64,000 nt of DNA, from positions 2,418,001 to 2,482,000 of the forward strand of contig NC_079238.1 in assembly GCF_027921745.1 (NCBI RefSeq), given 5' to 3'. The translations under genes were made by a program, and so were the position numbers. This document shows positions 44,806-56,447 of this stretch, in pieces. How positions within the stretch are numbered: position 1 is the first letter of the stretch; each line of letters opens with the position of its first letter. The DNA comes from Schizosaccharomyces osmophilus (taxonomy: Eukaryota; Ascomycota; Schizosaccharomycetes; Schizosaccharomycetales; Schizosaccharomycetaceae). Under the pieces are notes generated by a model. The model saw only the letters and a program-made list of their open reading frames with translations, was not told where the DNA came from and ran no database searches.

Positions 44806-46959
44806 ATGGATTCCAACACCCCGACAGACCGTTCCACACTTCCATGGGAAGAAGAACCTGCAAACGAAAGTCAGATGAATGGCGCTCAACCACCGCCTCA
44901 AGACACTGCGTCTCAACCGGGCCAAGGTCAGATTGGTAATCCAGAAAATCCTGAGCAACAACTCGCTTTTTCAATCGGTACAATGTTTATAATCGCTCCT
45001 CAAGGTGGAGGAGGGGCTGATGGAAATGAAAATGAAAACTTTATTAACCCATTCCAGCCTCCTGTGAAACGTGCTCTTAAAGAGGCTTGGGATTCTTTTG
45101 AGGATGTTGCTTCTGAGCAACTTCCTGATCAAAGTTGTCCCATTTGCTATGATGATATGAATGTAGATGAAGAAACCAGAGCTACTCGTATGCCTTGTGG
45201 TCATATTTTTGGTAAAAATTGTCTAAAAATTTGGCTTGAAGATCATTGTAGTTGCCCTCTTTGCCGTAAGGAAGTACCACATGAAACGATCGGCTCTTCT
45301 CATCCGCCTATTCTATTTATCATTCCCCATTCCAACCAGCGCCCCCCAAATCAAGGAGAGAATGCCGAGCAAAGTAATGCCGAACAAATTCCTGCTGAAA
45401 ACACCAATCCTCTCCTTTCACTCGCGCAACAACATCGTCCAGAAGGCGCCGAAGCCACCCCTGCAAACGAGACAAACGAGGGTACCCCTACTCCTCCTCG
45501 TATCGCTTTCAATCGTATACGTTTTGTCCTTGCGCCCCATCGTACGCCTCAGCCAACGGAGACGGCGTCTGACTCTCCATCCACACCTCAACCAGCACAA
45601 CAAAATTCCGTTGATTCCGATCCTAACGCTCCGTCGACGGAGCCTGCTCCATCGGGATCTTCGCTTCCTCGCCCGCCTGTTACCTTGACATCTCTCTTCA
45701 ATTCTTTTCTTTCTAATCCTTTGGATCGTAACTTGCCCTCCATGCGAACAGATTCTCCCTCCAGTGCAGAACCTCAAAGTGCTCAGCCGGCAGAGCATCA
45801 AAACACAGAAGTCGGTGCTGCTCGGCCTATTGAACCATCAACCCTAGTTCAGCCTCCAAATATTATGAACTTTCCTCCCTTCACTCCTTCTAATTTTGCT
45901 CCGCCTGCTCAACCAAATGCTGCTCAAACACCCGAGTCGGCGGGTGCTCCTGGTCAGCCATCAAGTCAATTTATTACTTTCCACGGGCTACCTTCTCTTG
46001 GGGATTTGCCTACTGTCTTGGAAAGCTTGCTTCGTCCCAATGGATTGTTAAATCTTCAAAACCGTGCTCAGCAACCTCAGAGCGCGGAAGGACAACCCGT
46101 GGTTGGCAGTGAGGGAAATGCGGAGAATATGAATGAACAAGAACAACGTACTACTACCGTAGAACCTTCTGAAGAAGATCGCGCAAGACCTGAAGGATCT
46201 CGTACTGCGAATCCTATGATTCATATCTATTTCTTCCGTCCACCAAACGCTGATGGCACTGTTGCTACTCCAACAAACGCTGGGGAAACTGAATCCAGTA
46301 ATGTTGAATCGAATGAAGATCGCAACGTAACCGAAAGTGGCAGAGATACTTCTGTGGAAAACAATGAGAATCGTACTAGTTTATCTTCGGCTCTTCCCGC
46401 TGGCTTGAGACACCTTAGTGAAATGGGTCAGCGCATTGTCCGAAGATTCCAAGAAGAGTTTGAAAATCGTGTACGTCAAACGACCGAACAACCTCAGCAG
46501 GAGCAGACCACTAGCGATGCGGAAGCTTCCCGCAGTCAACATAATTCCAACATTACCGTCACTAATGCTTCTCCATCGCAATCTGAGATTCCTTCAGTTG
46601 AACCAGCTGGTGTTGTCGACGAAGACAATAGGGTTGGTCGAGCCTCCGTTTCTACTCCGTCGGAAGCAGTTACTAGTGACGGAGAAACGAGCAGAGTCCC
46701 ATCAGGAGCTAGTACTCCTCGTATGGCAGCTCCTGTCGCACGCAGGAGCGTTCGCCACCATCCTTACAGTCGTCCATCATCTACTAAACTCCATTGTCAA
46801 TATGAAGATCAAGGTAGCTGTAATCCAAACGATAGATTTCTACATTTTGAATGTGGTCATCATGTACATGAATCTTGTTACCGTGATTCGCCGGAGAATG
46901 GACAAATGGATGAGGTTGACGAGCAATGTCCAAAATGTCGCCAGCAGAATGAAAAATAA
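44806..46959 (+). CDS. san1: San1-like nuclear RING ubiquitin ligase
   Basis: A single exon of 717 residues from ATG 44806. The RING lies at residues 111-153: CPIC, PCGHIFGKNCL and CSCPLC, with Cys111, Cys114, Cys131, His133, Cys139, Cys150 and Cys153. Residue 136, where a His or Cys ligand is usual, is Gly; a similar CGHxFG pattern occurs in some other RINGs. Long disordered regions rich in Pro, Ser, Asn, Gln and Glu flank it, which in yeast San1 directly bind misfolded substrates. The tail (663-717) holds another Cys/His cluster. San1 marks misfolded nuclear proteins for proteasome breakdown. Order fits SPBC2A9.04c. Confidence 0.88.
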   Translation: MDSNTPTDRSTLPWEEEPANESQMNGAQPPPQDTASQPGQGQIGNPENPEQQLAFSIGTMFIIAPQGGGGADGNENENFINPFQPPVKRALKEAWDSFEDVASEQLPDQSCPICYDDMNVDEETRATRMPCGHIFGKNCLKIWLEDHCSCPLCRKEVPHETIGSSHPPILFIIPHSNQRPPNQGENAEQSNAEQIPAENTNPLLSLAQQHRPEGAEATPANETNEGTPTPPRIAFNRIRFVLAPHRTPQPTETASDSPSTPQPAQQNSVDSDPNAPSTEPAPSGSSLPRPPVTLTSLFNSFLSNPLDRNLPSMRTDSPSSAEPQSAQPAEHQNTEVGAARPIEPSTLVQPPNIMNFPPFTPSNFAPPAQPNAAQTPESAGAPGQPSSQFITFHGLPSLGDLPTVLESLLRPNGLLNLQNRAQQPQSAEGQPVVGSEGNAENMNEQEQRTTTVEPSEEDRARPEGSRTANPMIHIYFFRPPNADGTVATPTNAGETESSNVESNEDRNVTESGRDTSVENNENRTSLSSALPAGLRHLSEMGQRIVRRFQEEFENRVRQTTEQPQQEQTTSDAEASRSQHNSNITVTNASPSQSEIPSVEPAGVVDEDNRVGRASVSTPSEAVTSDGETSRVPSGASTPRMAAPVARRSVRHHPYSRPSSTKLHCQYEDQGSCNPNDRFLHFECGHHVHESCYRDSPENGQMDEVDEQCPKCRQQNEK

Positions 46960-47215
46960 AGCGACTTATATGTCTGATTTTTGTATAAATTATGTATTTT
47001 TGATGTATGAGATGGCTTTCTGAAGAATAAGGGTTTGGATTAGATTAATGTTAATGTTATTATGTTCGGTTTTTCTTTCTAAATATAATTTACAGGGTTA
47101 GTGATTAAATTGGTATTAATGAATTAAACGAGACTTCCATTATCATAAAAACAAACAATGCAAAAATTAAATGTTTACAATTCTAGTCAATAAGTATACG
47201 GAGAGCAAAAGCTTA

Positions 47216-48558
47216 TCAGAAAAAACAAGTAAGATGACTGGGAATAGCTTTTCGAAATTCCATAAGCCCACCAAGCATCGGATCATCTAAGCCAACGACG
47301 AAAGTGTCTCCAGAAGGAGAGAAGCTCGCGCCAGAAATTTCACCGAAAAAATCTATAATCTGGCAATCACTGAACGTCTTAGTGTTATAGATCTGAACGA
47401 AATCTGCTTGCTCAACCGCAGCAAGACTCTCACCCGTTGAAGAGAATACTACGTTAGTAACAGCACTCATTTGGCTTCCTAATGTGCGGATTGGATACTT
47501 TAAAAACCTTGAATCCCAAACCTTTAAGGTGGTGTCCTGGCCTCCTGTAGCAAGAATATGTCCGTTCGGATGCCATGCTCCCGTAAGGACAGAATCAGAG
47601 TGAGAAATTTCATTGATTATTCGATTTGATCTCCAATCGAAAATTGGCACATTCTTTGAATCTGAACATATTAATAATTGTGACAAATCAGGAGAAGGAT
47701 GTGTACTGTTGACAGCATCTGTGCCACGGAAAATTATTTGATTATCAGGTTTTTCTATATTTTCCAAAGCCACCGATCCGTCATTACACCCAAGGACTAC
47801 CGAATCTCTGTAATTTAACAATTCAATATAATTTACAGACTCATCGTGCATCTTTCGAATGCTGCAAGTTTGGGTTTTTGGATTAAAAATACCATACTGT
47901 CCGTATAAAGTGCCAAAGCATCCTAGTTGTTGAGAAGCTGACAGACAGCAAATGGAATTTTTCTGTAAGATTCTACTGCGAAGGTCAAACACATCGGTTA
48001 CTTCTTTAGTCAGTAAATTATGTCCTTGGATACCAGACTCGCTAACATAAAGAAGAGAGAATTCGTCAAAGAAAGCAAGACTTTTGCATAGATGAAAATG
48101 GTTCTTCACGCACGCAGCAGTCTTATAGAAAGTATGAAACTCAAAAAAGGGATCATGTGGAGAAATTCGAACATCATCTAGAGACAATTCATCCGGAGAC
48201 CAGTCAGAATGATTGCAAGCCAAACTGTACGTATGTAGTCTATAGAGACGAAAATATTCCCTAGGTCCAATGGCTTTATTTCCCCAAGGGATTCCCTGAA
48301 AATCAACACGCTGAGGAACTGTAGACCCGATCAATGGATCAGCGCTCACGGTAAAGTTGGCTTCAGTAGGAAATCCAAAGCTGTCGAGCTCAACGAGCTT
48401 TCGATTTCCTGTGTACCAAGATGTATACAGAAAGTCATCAAGATAATCCTGTATAGCCGCTCCACTTTCAGCTAACCCATTTATGTTAAAACAAAGTCTA
48501 TAGAACTCTGTAAGTACTTACGGATTAAGTATTGCCCATGGAAATCCCCATTTGTCAT
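47216..48558 (-). CDS. WD40-repeat protein of unknown role
   Basis: Two exons on the minus strand, 48558-48522 and 48471-47216, give 430 residues. The long single-exon frame starts with GTG; adding the first exon (MTNGDFHGQYLI) through a GTAAGT intron gives a natural start. The N-terminal part (SGAAIQDYLDDFLYTSWYTG and REYFRLYRLHTY) is typical of fungal proteins of this group. WD repeats follow; the clearest is SVLTGAWHPNGHILATGGQD with LKVWDSRF, and another runs VVFSSTGESLAAVEQ. It probably forms one beta-propeller and serves as scaffold. Order fits SPBC2A9.03; no function is assigned. Transcribed toward san1. Confidence 0.85.
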
Positions 48559-49100
48559 TCAGAATTAGGATATATTAACAATAATCCTGCTATCAAAGAT
48601 TCTTCAAAAAATTGGTGCTAGTGGTACACAAGGAGACGAAAAAGTGCATATGACCATGAGAGGTAGAAACCATCATTTTCATTTTTATTAATCAAAATAG
48701 AATCTTATAATATAATATATATATAACTCTTCAATTGAATATTGACATTATAGTGCTATGGCATAATAGCTGAAAGTACATGCTTGGTTTGACACGCTTT
48801 AAAGCTCGTCCTTATATTCGTAAGAAACAAATTTTTTTTTGTTTTTTATTTTTTTTTTTTTTTTTTTAAATACAACCTTGTCTCTCAAACTCCTTAAGTC
48901 ATACGAATTGAGTTTGTTGCGCTGATGAACCAGATTTTGTTAAAAGCAGTAGCACTCAGACATCATAGGAAAAATCAAAAGCTTAAAGGATCAAAAAAAT
49001 CTCAATTCGATCGAGTTAAAGTTGGACGCATTCAGTTGTTTTCAATTTTTGGCTGAACAGCGTTCCTTACTTTTACCACTTGGGCTAACTTGATGATTCA
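48559..49100. promoter_or_regulatory. Divergent intergenic region with long poly(T) tract
   Basis: About 540 bp between the divergent WD40 and vps33 genes. It holds a nearly pure T tract at 48832-48867 (9 T, G, 6 T, A, 19 T) and a TA-rich run near 48700-48730. Such asymmetric A/T tracts in divergent spacers are typical of nucleosome-free promoters and of fission yeast replication origins, where Orc4 AT-hooks bind. No gene seen. Confidence 0.5.
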
Positions 49101-51026
49101 ATGAGCAAGGACGTTAAAGAATCCGCCAGGTTTTATTTATTAGATCTTATAGACTCTGTAAGTTGCTTTTAACTTTGGATTTACTGGCTTACATAATTAT
49201 AGATTGCGGGAAAGAAAAGCCTGTTACTAGAGCGAGAGCTATCTGGTATTCTAGGGCAAATTATTACGACTAATACCCTTCAAGAGCATGGAATTCCTCA
49301 AGTTTTTTGGTTCGATAGTAATATTCCTCAAGAATTAGACCAAAAAATCATATATTTATGTCGACCCACTTATGCGAATGCTAAATTAGTTTCTGCTCAT
49401 GTTCGACAGCATCAGCAGAATATGAACCAGACTGAAAACACCGTAATTTTACTACCTTGTACAAATGTTTTATTTGAGACGGTGCTGCAAGAAGAGGGTG
49501 TTTTCGGCGAACTGGTGATTATGGAATGGTCGCTGCATGTGGTACCGTTGGATGAGGACCTTTTTTCTTTAGAATTAAGTCCTGGTGTTAAAGAGGATAA
49601 TTTACTTAAGCATTCTGTTAGTGCTCTGGTCAACTTTGAATCCCAAAACGGTCGGTTTCCACGGGCATCTGGTCGTGGTCCCAATTCTGCTAAACTTGTT
49701 GAGATTTGGGATAAATGGTACCAAGAAGAAGCTATCAATAACGCGAGAAAAGATGAGTATGAAGTTTCTACTTCTTATGACAGTGTCTTGATTATGGATC
49801 GCACAATGGACTGGGTGACTCCATTTCTCACTCAGTTAACGTATCTTGGTCTTTTAGATGAAATACTAGGAATTGAACAGAGTGAGTTATTTTCTTTGTC
49901 GAAATCGACTAACAAAACTCATAGTGAATGTTAAACTGCCTCCGAACTTGGTAAACCGAAATGAGAATTTGTCTTCCGGATCGCACAAAAAGTTTTCCCT
50001 AAGTTCGTCATACAGTACCATTAGTAAGGATGTTAAAGACGCGAATTTCAATTGCATTGGCTCCTATTTGGGAAAAATTGCTCGGAAACTTTCGAGCGAC
50101 TATGATGGTCGCCGTCAAGCTAAAACGGTGAATCAAATACGCGATTTCGTTTCGAAATTGGGTTCTTTACAGTCGGAACACACTTCATTAAATATACGTA
50201 TGTACACATTCGAAGCTTTGAAATGATTTTTGTGATAATAAACTAATGGATAGACACTGGACTTGCTGAACTAATGATGCAACATGCTAAAAGTAGTACC
50301 TTTCAAAAGATTTTGCAAATACAGCAATCACTTGTGTCTGGTGCTGACCCTTCTAGTCAGTTTCCTTTGCTGGATCAACTGATATATACGGATGTACCTG
50401 TTGAAGAAGTGTTCCGTATACTCTGTTTAGCCAGCATCGTCTCAACAGGGTTAAAGCAGAAAGACATCGATTTTTATCGAAAAGAGATTGTACAGACTTA
50501 TGGCTATAAAAATTTATTGACCTTTCAATGTTTGATTGACGCTGGATTGTTACGAGTTCGGCCTTCAAGTAATATCTCTTTACAGAGGTCATTCTCATAT
50601 ACTACTTGGCTCAACAACTATCCATTGATTAATGAGGAAGTCAATGAACAGCATCCTTCAGACATTTCTTATACCTACAGTGGATACGGGCCCTTGTCTG
50701 TGCATATGTCTTATGATATTCTGCAAAACAGAGACAATCCTGAGAAGCTTGCACGGCTAAACAGTTTCCCTGGGGAATACGTAGACAAATGGTTCAAGCA
50801 GCAAGATAGAAACTTTTCCCGAACGTTTACTAGAGGAACAGATAAAAAGAGGAAAATCCTTATTTTCTTCTTAGGGGGCTGTACATTTACTGAGCTTTCA
50901 GCGTTTCGTTTGTTGGCTGATAAACTTGGCAAATTCGAATTTACATTTATGACTACAGGTATGATCACTGGTGGTAAAATAGTACAGTCCTTTATGCCGT
51001 CTATCCAAACTTTGATTGATGAGTAA
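49101..51026 (+). CDS. vps33: Vacuolar sorting Sec1/Munc18 protein Vps33
   Basis: Exons 49101-49157, 49203-49881, 49925-50197 and 50254-51026 give 593 residues, the usual Vps33 length. Sec1/Munc18 landmarks include the N-terminal GKKSLLLERELSGILGQI, ENTVILLPCTNVLFETVLQEEGV, the domain-2 block TSYDSVLIMDRTMDWVTPFLTQLTY, and near the C-terminus ILIFFLGGCTFTELSAFRLL followed by FMTTGMITG. Vps33 belongs to the HOPS and CORVET tethering complexes and promotes SNARE assembly at the vacuole. Intron 2 was needed to pass the stop at the end of the first long frame: 49881 joins 49925 through a GTGAGT donor and a CTAAC branch. Order with top1 fits SPBC1703.15c and .14c from memory. Confidence 0.93.
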
Positions 51027-51039
51027 TGTCTATTAATAC

Positions 51040-51042
<3 letters not shown>

Positions 51043-51070
<28 letters not shown>
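51043..51070. repeat. (TA)14 microsatellite
   Basis: Fourteen perfect TA units right after the vps33 stop codon, followed by CATACATA. It lies in the 3' UTR or terminator zone and is probably length-polymorphic between strains. Confidence 0.9.
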
Positions 51071-51074
<4 letters not shown>

Positions 51075-51369
51075 CATATTAAAAAGAAGAACATTTGAGA
51101 TTAATGAATGAAATAATGCTTTAAGAAAGGCAACGTTTAGGAAGCCTATTTATAACCTCTCGGTAGTAGCGACTGAATAGTTTGTTCATACGATCAAACT
51201 ATTTAAATGTTGAAAATAAACCATTCTTGTATAGCTCACTTAATAATTACCTACTAACAGTATTTGTTTGTACCTATTGTTTTTGCTATTATGTATCTCT
51301 TGGTTGCCATGCCAGCATCGACTTCGTATAATAATAAGCTATCCCTTCACAACACACGAACATTGAAGA

Positions 51370-53896
51370 ATGTCTTCATCAGGTAAGAATACGTGGTATT
51401 AAATTTATAAACTTGTAATAACATTTGAAAAGATTCGGATTCTATTTCTATTTCAGCTCGGAGGCGATCTGGTCGAAATACTGGCCGACAAATAAATCTT
51501 AAAGAGTCAGACGATGAAAACGAAAGTTTTGATGTACGTGTGAAGTTTTGTCTGCTTTAATTTAACCATTGTTTTTACAGGAACTTCCTTTGAGTGAAGC
51601 TAAATCTGTGAAAACTGAAAGTGATGACGATGAGGACGATGTTCCTATAGGAAGTAAACGCGCTCCTGTAGAGAAAAAAAACAAACGCCCTACGAAACGT
51701 ACCAAAAATAACAATGAAACAAAAAAAGGGACTCGCAAAAAAGCTGAACCGGTTAAGGAGGAGGATGAGGATGACCTACCATTGAATACCAAAGCCAAGC
51801 CAAGAACAGCCAGAGGAAAATCTAAGGAATCAAAGAAAGTCAATGGTACCCCTGTAAAGAAAGAAGAAATGGATGATCGAGACTTAACTCCGTTAAAAAG
51901 TGGTCCTCCATCTCCATCGCCTAAATCCAGTACGATTACTTCTCGTAATCGTTCTCCCAATGATGATGATGAAGAAGAAGAAGAAGAAGACTTTAAATGG
52001 TGGGAGCAAGGAAATATTGATGGTACCCAAAAATGGTCAACCCTAGAGCACAGTGGTGTCTTATTCGCTCCTCAATATGAACCTCTGCCCAAAGACGTTA
52101 AACTTTACTATGATGGAAAGCCGGTTGATCTTCCTTTGGAAGCAGAGGAAGTTGCAGGATTTTTTGGTGCAATGGTAGAAACAGATCATGCAAAAAATCC
52201 AACCTTCCAAAAAAACTTTTTTCGCGATTTTCTAGCAGTCTGCAAGGAATGTAATTTTAAACATAATATTAAGGAATTTTCAAAGTGTGATTTTTCCCAG
52301 ATGTTCCACTATTTTGAGCGAAAAAGAGACGAAAAACGAAATATGTCAAAGGAGCAAAAGAAGGAAATCAAGAAGAAGAAAGATGAGGAAGAAGAAAGCT
52401 ATAAGTGGTGTACACTGGACGGTCGTAAGGAGCGTGTTGGTAATTTCCGCATTGAGCCTCCTGGACTTTTCCGTGGCCGAGGCAATCATCCTAAAACGGG
52501 CTCACTAAAGCGACGTGTTTTTCCAGAGCAAATTACGATCAATATTGGAAAAGAAGCACCTGTTCCGAAGCCTTTACCGGGGCATCACTGGGCTGAAGTA
52601 AGACATGATAATACAGTTACTTGGCTAGCTACTTGGCATGAAAATGTTAATAATAATGTAAAATACGTATTCTTGGCGGCTGGTAGCTCTTTAAAGGGAC
52701 AAAGTGATTTGAAGAAATACGAGAAATCTCGGAAACTAAAAGATTATATTGATGATATCCGTGAGGGTTACACTAAAGACCTCAAAAGTGATTTGACAGT
52801 GGAGCGCCAGCGAGGAACGGCCATGTATTTGATTGATGTTTTTGCCCTTCGTGCCGGTAACGAAAAAGGTGAAGATGAAGCAGATACTGTCGGTTGTTGT
52901 TCATTGCGTTATGAGCATGTTAGTCTTAAACCCCCGAACATTGTCATTTTTGACTTTTTAGGTAAAGATTCAATCCGGTATTATAACGAAGTTGAGGTAG
53001 ACCCTCAAGTGTTTAAGAATTTGAGAATCTTTAAACGTTCTCCAAAGAAAGAAGGAGATTTGATATTCGATCGTCTGACCACCAACACCTTGAACAAGTA
53101 CCTTACTAGTCTAATGGATGGACTGTCGGCCAAGGTATTCCGTACATATAACGCATCTCATACGATGAACGAAGAACTAAAGAAAATGCCAAAGAGCTTA
53201 TCCCTTGCGGATAAGGTCTTGTTCTATAACCGTGCCAACAGAACGGTAGCAATTTTATGTAACCATCAGCGGTCTGTTACAAAGAATCACGACGTTCAAA
53301 TGGAACGGTACGAGGAACGTATTAAAGCTTTACAATATCAAAGACTTCGTTTACATAGAATGATGTTAAGTTTAGAACCTAAACTATCCAAAAAAATGCC
53401 GGAACTGGTGCAGGGAGAAGCAGGTATAGATGATGAATGGGTTAAAAGGCATCACGAGTTACTTTATGAATTAGAAAAGGAAAAGATCAAGAAAAAATTT
53501 GAACGTGACAACGAAAAAATCATGGCCGAAGATCCGAAAGGCAAGCTTCCTGACAATGAGTTAGAAAAGCGATTAACGGCAGCTGATCAGTTAAAAGCGG
53601 TATTGGATGCTGAGTATAGAACAACGAAAGTGCATCCTGGACGAGCAACGCTGGAACGATTGGAAAGCCGTTTGTCAAAATTGAACGACCGAATCAAGGT
53701 GATGCGTACTCAAATGATCGACAAAGATGAAAACAAGACGACGGCTTTAACAACTAGTAAAATCAACTACATTGATCCACGGCTTACGTTTTCATTTAGC
53801 AGGCGAGAAGAAGTTCCTATAGAGAAATTGTTCAGTAAAACGATCCGCGACAAGTTTAATTGGGCCTCTGAAACACCCGCAGATTGGGAATGGTGA
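51370..53896 (+). CDS. top1: DNA topoisomerase I (eukaryotic type IB)
   Basis: Exons 51370-51382, 51457-51533 and 51581-53896 give 801 residues (S. pombe Top1 about 814 as I recall). The N-terminal ~150 residues are charged and disordered with basic clusters (KKNKRPTKRTKNN, KKGTRKKAE) typical of nuclear/nucleolar targeting. The core begins at KWWEQGNIDGTQKWSTLEHS; catalytic residues include the Arg and Lys in the LRAGNEKGEDEADTVGCCSL region, and the active-site tyrosine is in SKINYIDPR near the C-terminus (about Tyr760). It relaxes supercoils by nicking one strand. The first two exons are tiny (13 and 77 nt) and carry the disordered N-terminus; their fit is by splice signals. A GAA/GAT-rich stretch at 51960-51990 encodes a poly-acidic run. 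Confidence 0.96.
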
Positions 53897-54690
53897 TGCT
53901 TCATCAAACTTGTTTTGGGCAGGGTCTAAAACCTTCCTCTGGTTGTTGTCACAGCTCGGCTACTTTGATTCATTGGAAAGTTGTCGACAATATTTGTTGG
54001 AAGTAAAGGATTTTCGGGTTTATAAGTTAAAAGAATGTTCTTAAATAAAGTTATAAATTATAGATTCTATTAATTATATGTTTTTCTTTTTTTTTGATAC
54101 CTGAACACAGATTGATGAAAATCGCTGTAGGAATAAAATATGGAAAATGGCCCAGCGTACATTCAATTTGGTCTTTTTTTGTGGACTTTAAGCATTGAAA
54201 CAAGATAAAGATAACACGAAACAATTCATTTTTTTTTTTTTTTTTTTTTTACTTACGCCTCTCTTGCAGCTACAGCCAAAAACGCTTCTTTAAATGTAAG
54301 AATTATTCTTTTGAATTACTTTAATATAGTGAAGCCCAAGATATGAGACAAAAGCATGCTAACCTCGATTTAAAGTCCGATAGAGCGTACCGGAGCGAGC
54401 CAACGGAAGACGCTAAATGAAACAGTCAAGCCCGTAGCGCGCGGGAAGATTTCTTCCTTTCACAGGTATTGTACTTCTACCTTCTACAAACCACCCCCCT
54501 CTTTGGAGCAAGTTGGAAATTATCTTACTTTCAGTCTCCTAGTGATTTAAAACCCATTCCTTTAAAAGTAAACATAAATTATTGTTTAAAAACGATTTTC
54601 TTGTGTCGTTTTTGAAACCTTACAGAATCTACATTCTTTCGTAAATAATACCTTGTTCCTATTTACTTCTTTATATTCCTTAATTGAACA
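53897..54690. promoter_or_regulatory. top1 3' region and phosphate carrier promoter, with poly(T)22
   Basis: About 790 bp. It holds a run of 22 T at 54229-54250, an unusual GC-rich patch near 54430-54445 (CGTAGCGCGCGGG), and a C-rich stretch near 54488-54496. The poly(T) and GC patch lie 240-460 bp before the carrier ATG and may be promoter elements of this strongly expressed gene. No further gene seen. Confidence 0.45.
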
Positions 54691-55626
54691 ATGTCGAACG
54701 CTGCCGCCCCTATAATTCCCGAAAACAAGGGTCTTCAACTCTACTCTCCCCAGTACTATGGTCTCTGTTCTTTGGGTGGTCTTTTGGCATGCGGTATTAC
54801 CCACACAGCCATTACTCCCTTGGATGTTGTGAAGTGCCGTAGACAAGTGAACCCCAACGTTTACCCTAGCAACATGGCTGGTTTACGTTCCTTATTCGGT
54901 AAGGAAGGTATTCGTGGTCTCTTCACCGGTGGTGTCCCCACTTTCCTCGGTTACTCTCTTCAAGGATTGGGTAAGTATGGTTTCTACGAAATTTTCAAGC
55001 AGCAATACTCTAAGGTTGTTGGTTCCGAAAACGCTCACAATTACCGTACCGGTGTCTACTTGGCTGCCTCTGCTTCTGCTGAATTGTTGGCTGATGTTAT
55101 GTTGTGCCCTATGGAAGCTCTCAAGGTTCGTGTCCAAACTACTACTCCCCGTTTCGCCAACACTACTCGTGAGGCTTGGTCTAAGGTTGTTGCTTCTGAA
55201 GGTTTCGGTACTCTCTACCGTGGTCTTACTCCTTTGTGGTTCCGTCAAATTCCCTACACTATGATGAAGTTTGCTTCTTTTGAAAAGATTGTTGAAAGTT
55301 TGTACAGTTACATTGGTAAGCCCAAGAACCAATACAGCAAGAGTGAAAAGATCGGTATTTCTTTTGCTGGTGGTTATATGGCTGGTGTTCTCTGCGCTAT
55401 CATTAGCCATCCCGCTGATACCATGGTTTCTAAGCTTAACTCTTCCAAGCAAGCTGGTGAAGGTGTTGGTGCTGCTACTTCTCGTATCTACAAGAACATT
55501 GGATTCGGTGGTTTGTGGAACGGTCTCGGTATGCGTATTGTCATGATTGGTACTTTGACTGGTGCTCAATGGCTCATCTATGACTCCTTCAAGATTGCTT
55601 GTGGTTTCCCTGCTACTGGTGCTTAA
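54691..55626 (+). CDS. Mitochondrial phosphate carrier
   Basis: A single exon of 311 residues from ATG 54691. Three mitochondrial-carrier repeats are visible, with signature motifs PLDVVKCRRQV, PMEALKVRVQT and PADTMVSKLN; the first matches the phosphate-carrier pattern, and YYGLCSLGGLLACGITHTAI and LYRGLTPLWFRQIPYTMMKFASFE are hallmarks of Mir1/Pic2-type proteins. It imports phosphate with protons for ATP synthesis. Codon usage is extremely biased (GGT, GCT, ACT, TCT, AAG, TTC), a sign of very high expression; the bias also leaves long antisense open frames (for example 54892-55644) that are not genes. Order fits SPBC1703.13c. Confidence 0.93.
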   Translation: MSNAAAPIIPENKGLQLYSPQYYGLCSLGGLLACGITHTAITPLDVVKCRRQVNPNVYPSNMAGLRSLFGKEGIRGLFTGGVPTFLGYSLQGLGKYGFYEIFKQQYSKVVGSENAHNYRTGVYLAASASAELLADVMLCPMEALKVRVQTTTPRFANTTREAWSKVVASEGFGTLYRGLTPLWFRQIPYTMMKFASFEKIVESLYSYIGKPKNQYSKSEKIGISFAGGYMAGVLCAIISHPADTMVSKLNSSKQAGEGVGAATSRIYKNIGFGGLWNGLGMRIVMIGTLTGAQWLIYDSFKIACGFPATGA

Positions 55627-55936
55627 ATTTGATCTTGTTCTCATCGTTTATAAGCAATTGAATAGCTCGTGCTTTTTTCTGTTTTTCCTCCCCACTTTTA
55701 GTAAATAGGTTTCAATAGTTTACTATTTTAGCTAACCAGCAACATTATCTTTCAAAGCCGTATATTCAAAATAAAAGCTTTTACTTTCTTGCTAGTTTGA
55801 AAATTGAAGACGTCTGTCTAGTCAAGTAGGAAATACTGCACGGTCGACTTTTTCTGCCAAGATGCTGTTGAGCCTTTTACAGTGGTTGATAGTGCAGCAA
55901 ACCCATGAAAGCCTTAGGACTAAGGCTAAAAAACAT

Positions 55937-56008
55937 GGGCTGTTCTGGGAATCGAACCCAGGACCACCATCACCCTAAGATGGTATCATACCACTAGACC
56001 AAACGGCC
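55937..56008 (-). tRNA. tRNA-Pro(AGG), copy 1
   Basis: A 72-nt cloverleaf on the minus strand. The anticodon stem CCATC/GATGG closes the loop TTAGGGT, giving anticodon AGG (proline). The T-arm CTGGG/CCCAG and the A box (TGGTCTAGTGG) and B box (GGTTCGATTCC) are intact. The acceptor stem GGCCGTT/AACAGCC pairs except at C4 with A69. A T6 run follows the 3' end on the minus strand and should stop RNA polymerase III. No intron. Confidence 0.9.
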
Positions 56009-56447
56009 ACTTCTTACATACTTAAAATATAATACAATATACAAACACTTCCTGCCAGTTTTGTATTTTTTGCTAAAGTAGGTAATACAGCAGAAAATCT
56101 ACTTTGAAAAACAGTCCTTTCTGCATACAAAGTTAGATTGATACCACTTTCTGGTTTATCCATCTAGATTTGGTTTGATGGTTGCACGCACGGACCTTAG
56201 TAGGCAAGAATCAACGTATATACATTGTGTAATTCGTGCCTATGCATTACATAATGAAAGCTGTTGTTTATTAGAAGAGTAGTTATATCTTTTTTTAGTA
56301 GTTTTTTACCTATCAAAGCTCAATGTTACAAGTAGCAATAATTACAATATTTTAACAGAAACAATGAATAAAGCAGTTTTTCCAGCCTCTTCATTCTAGC
56401 TACAACAACGTCTTTTATATGTTATATATAACGAGTGAATGAAGTTC
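56009..56447. other. Spacer between the inverted tRNA-Pro pair
   Basis: 439 bp of AT-rich DNA between the two divergently oriented tRNA-Pro genes. It must hold the 5' flanks of both. No ORF or other RNA recognised. Confidence 0.5.

Noticed and set aside
45236-45801. Overlapping ORFs on both strands inside san1
   Set aside because: Shadows of the Pro/Ser/Asn-rich coding sequence.
54892-55644. 250-codon antisense ORF across the phosphate carrier
   Set aside because: Product of the carrier's strongly biased codon usage; Ser/Thr-rich translation with no domain.
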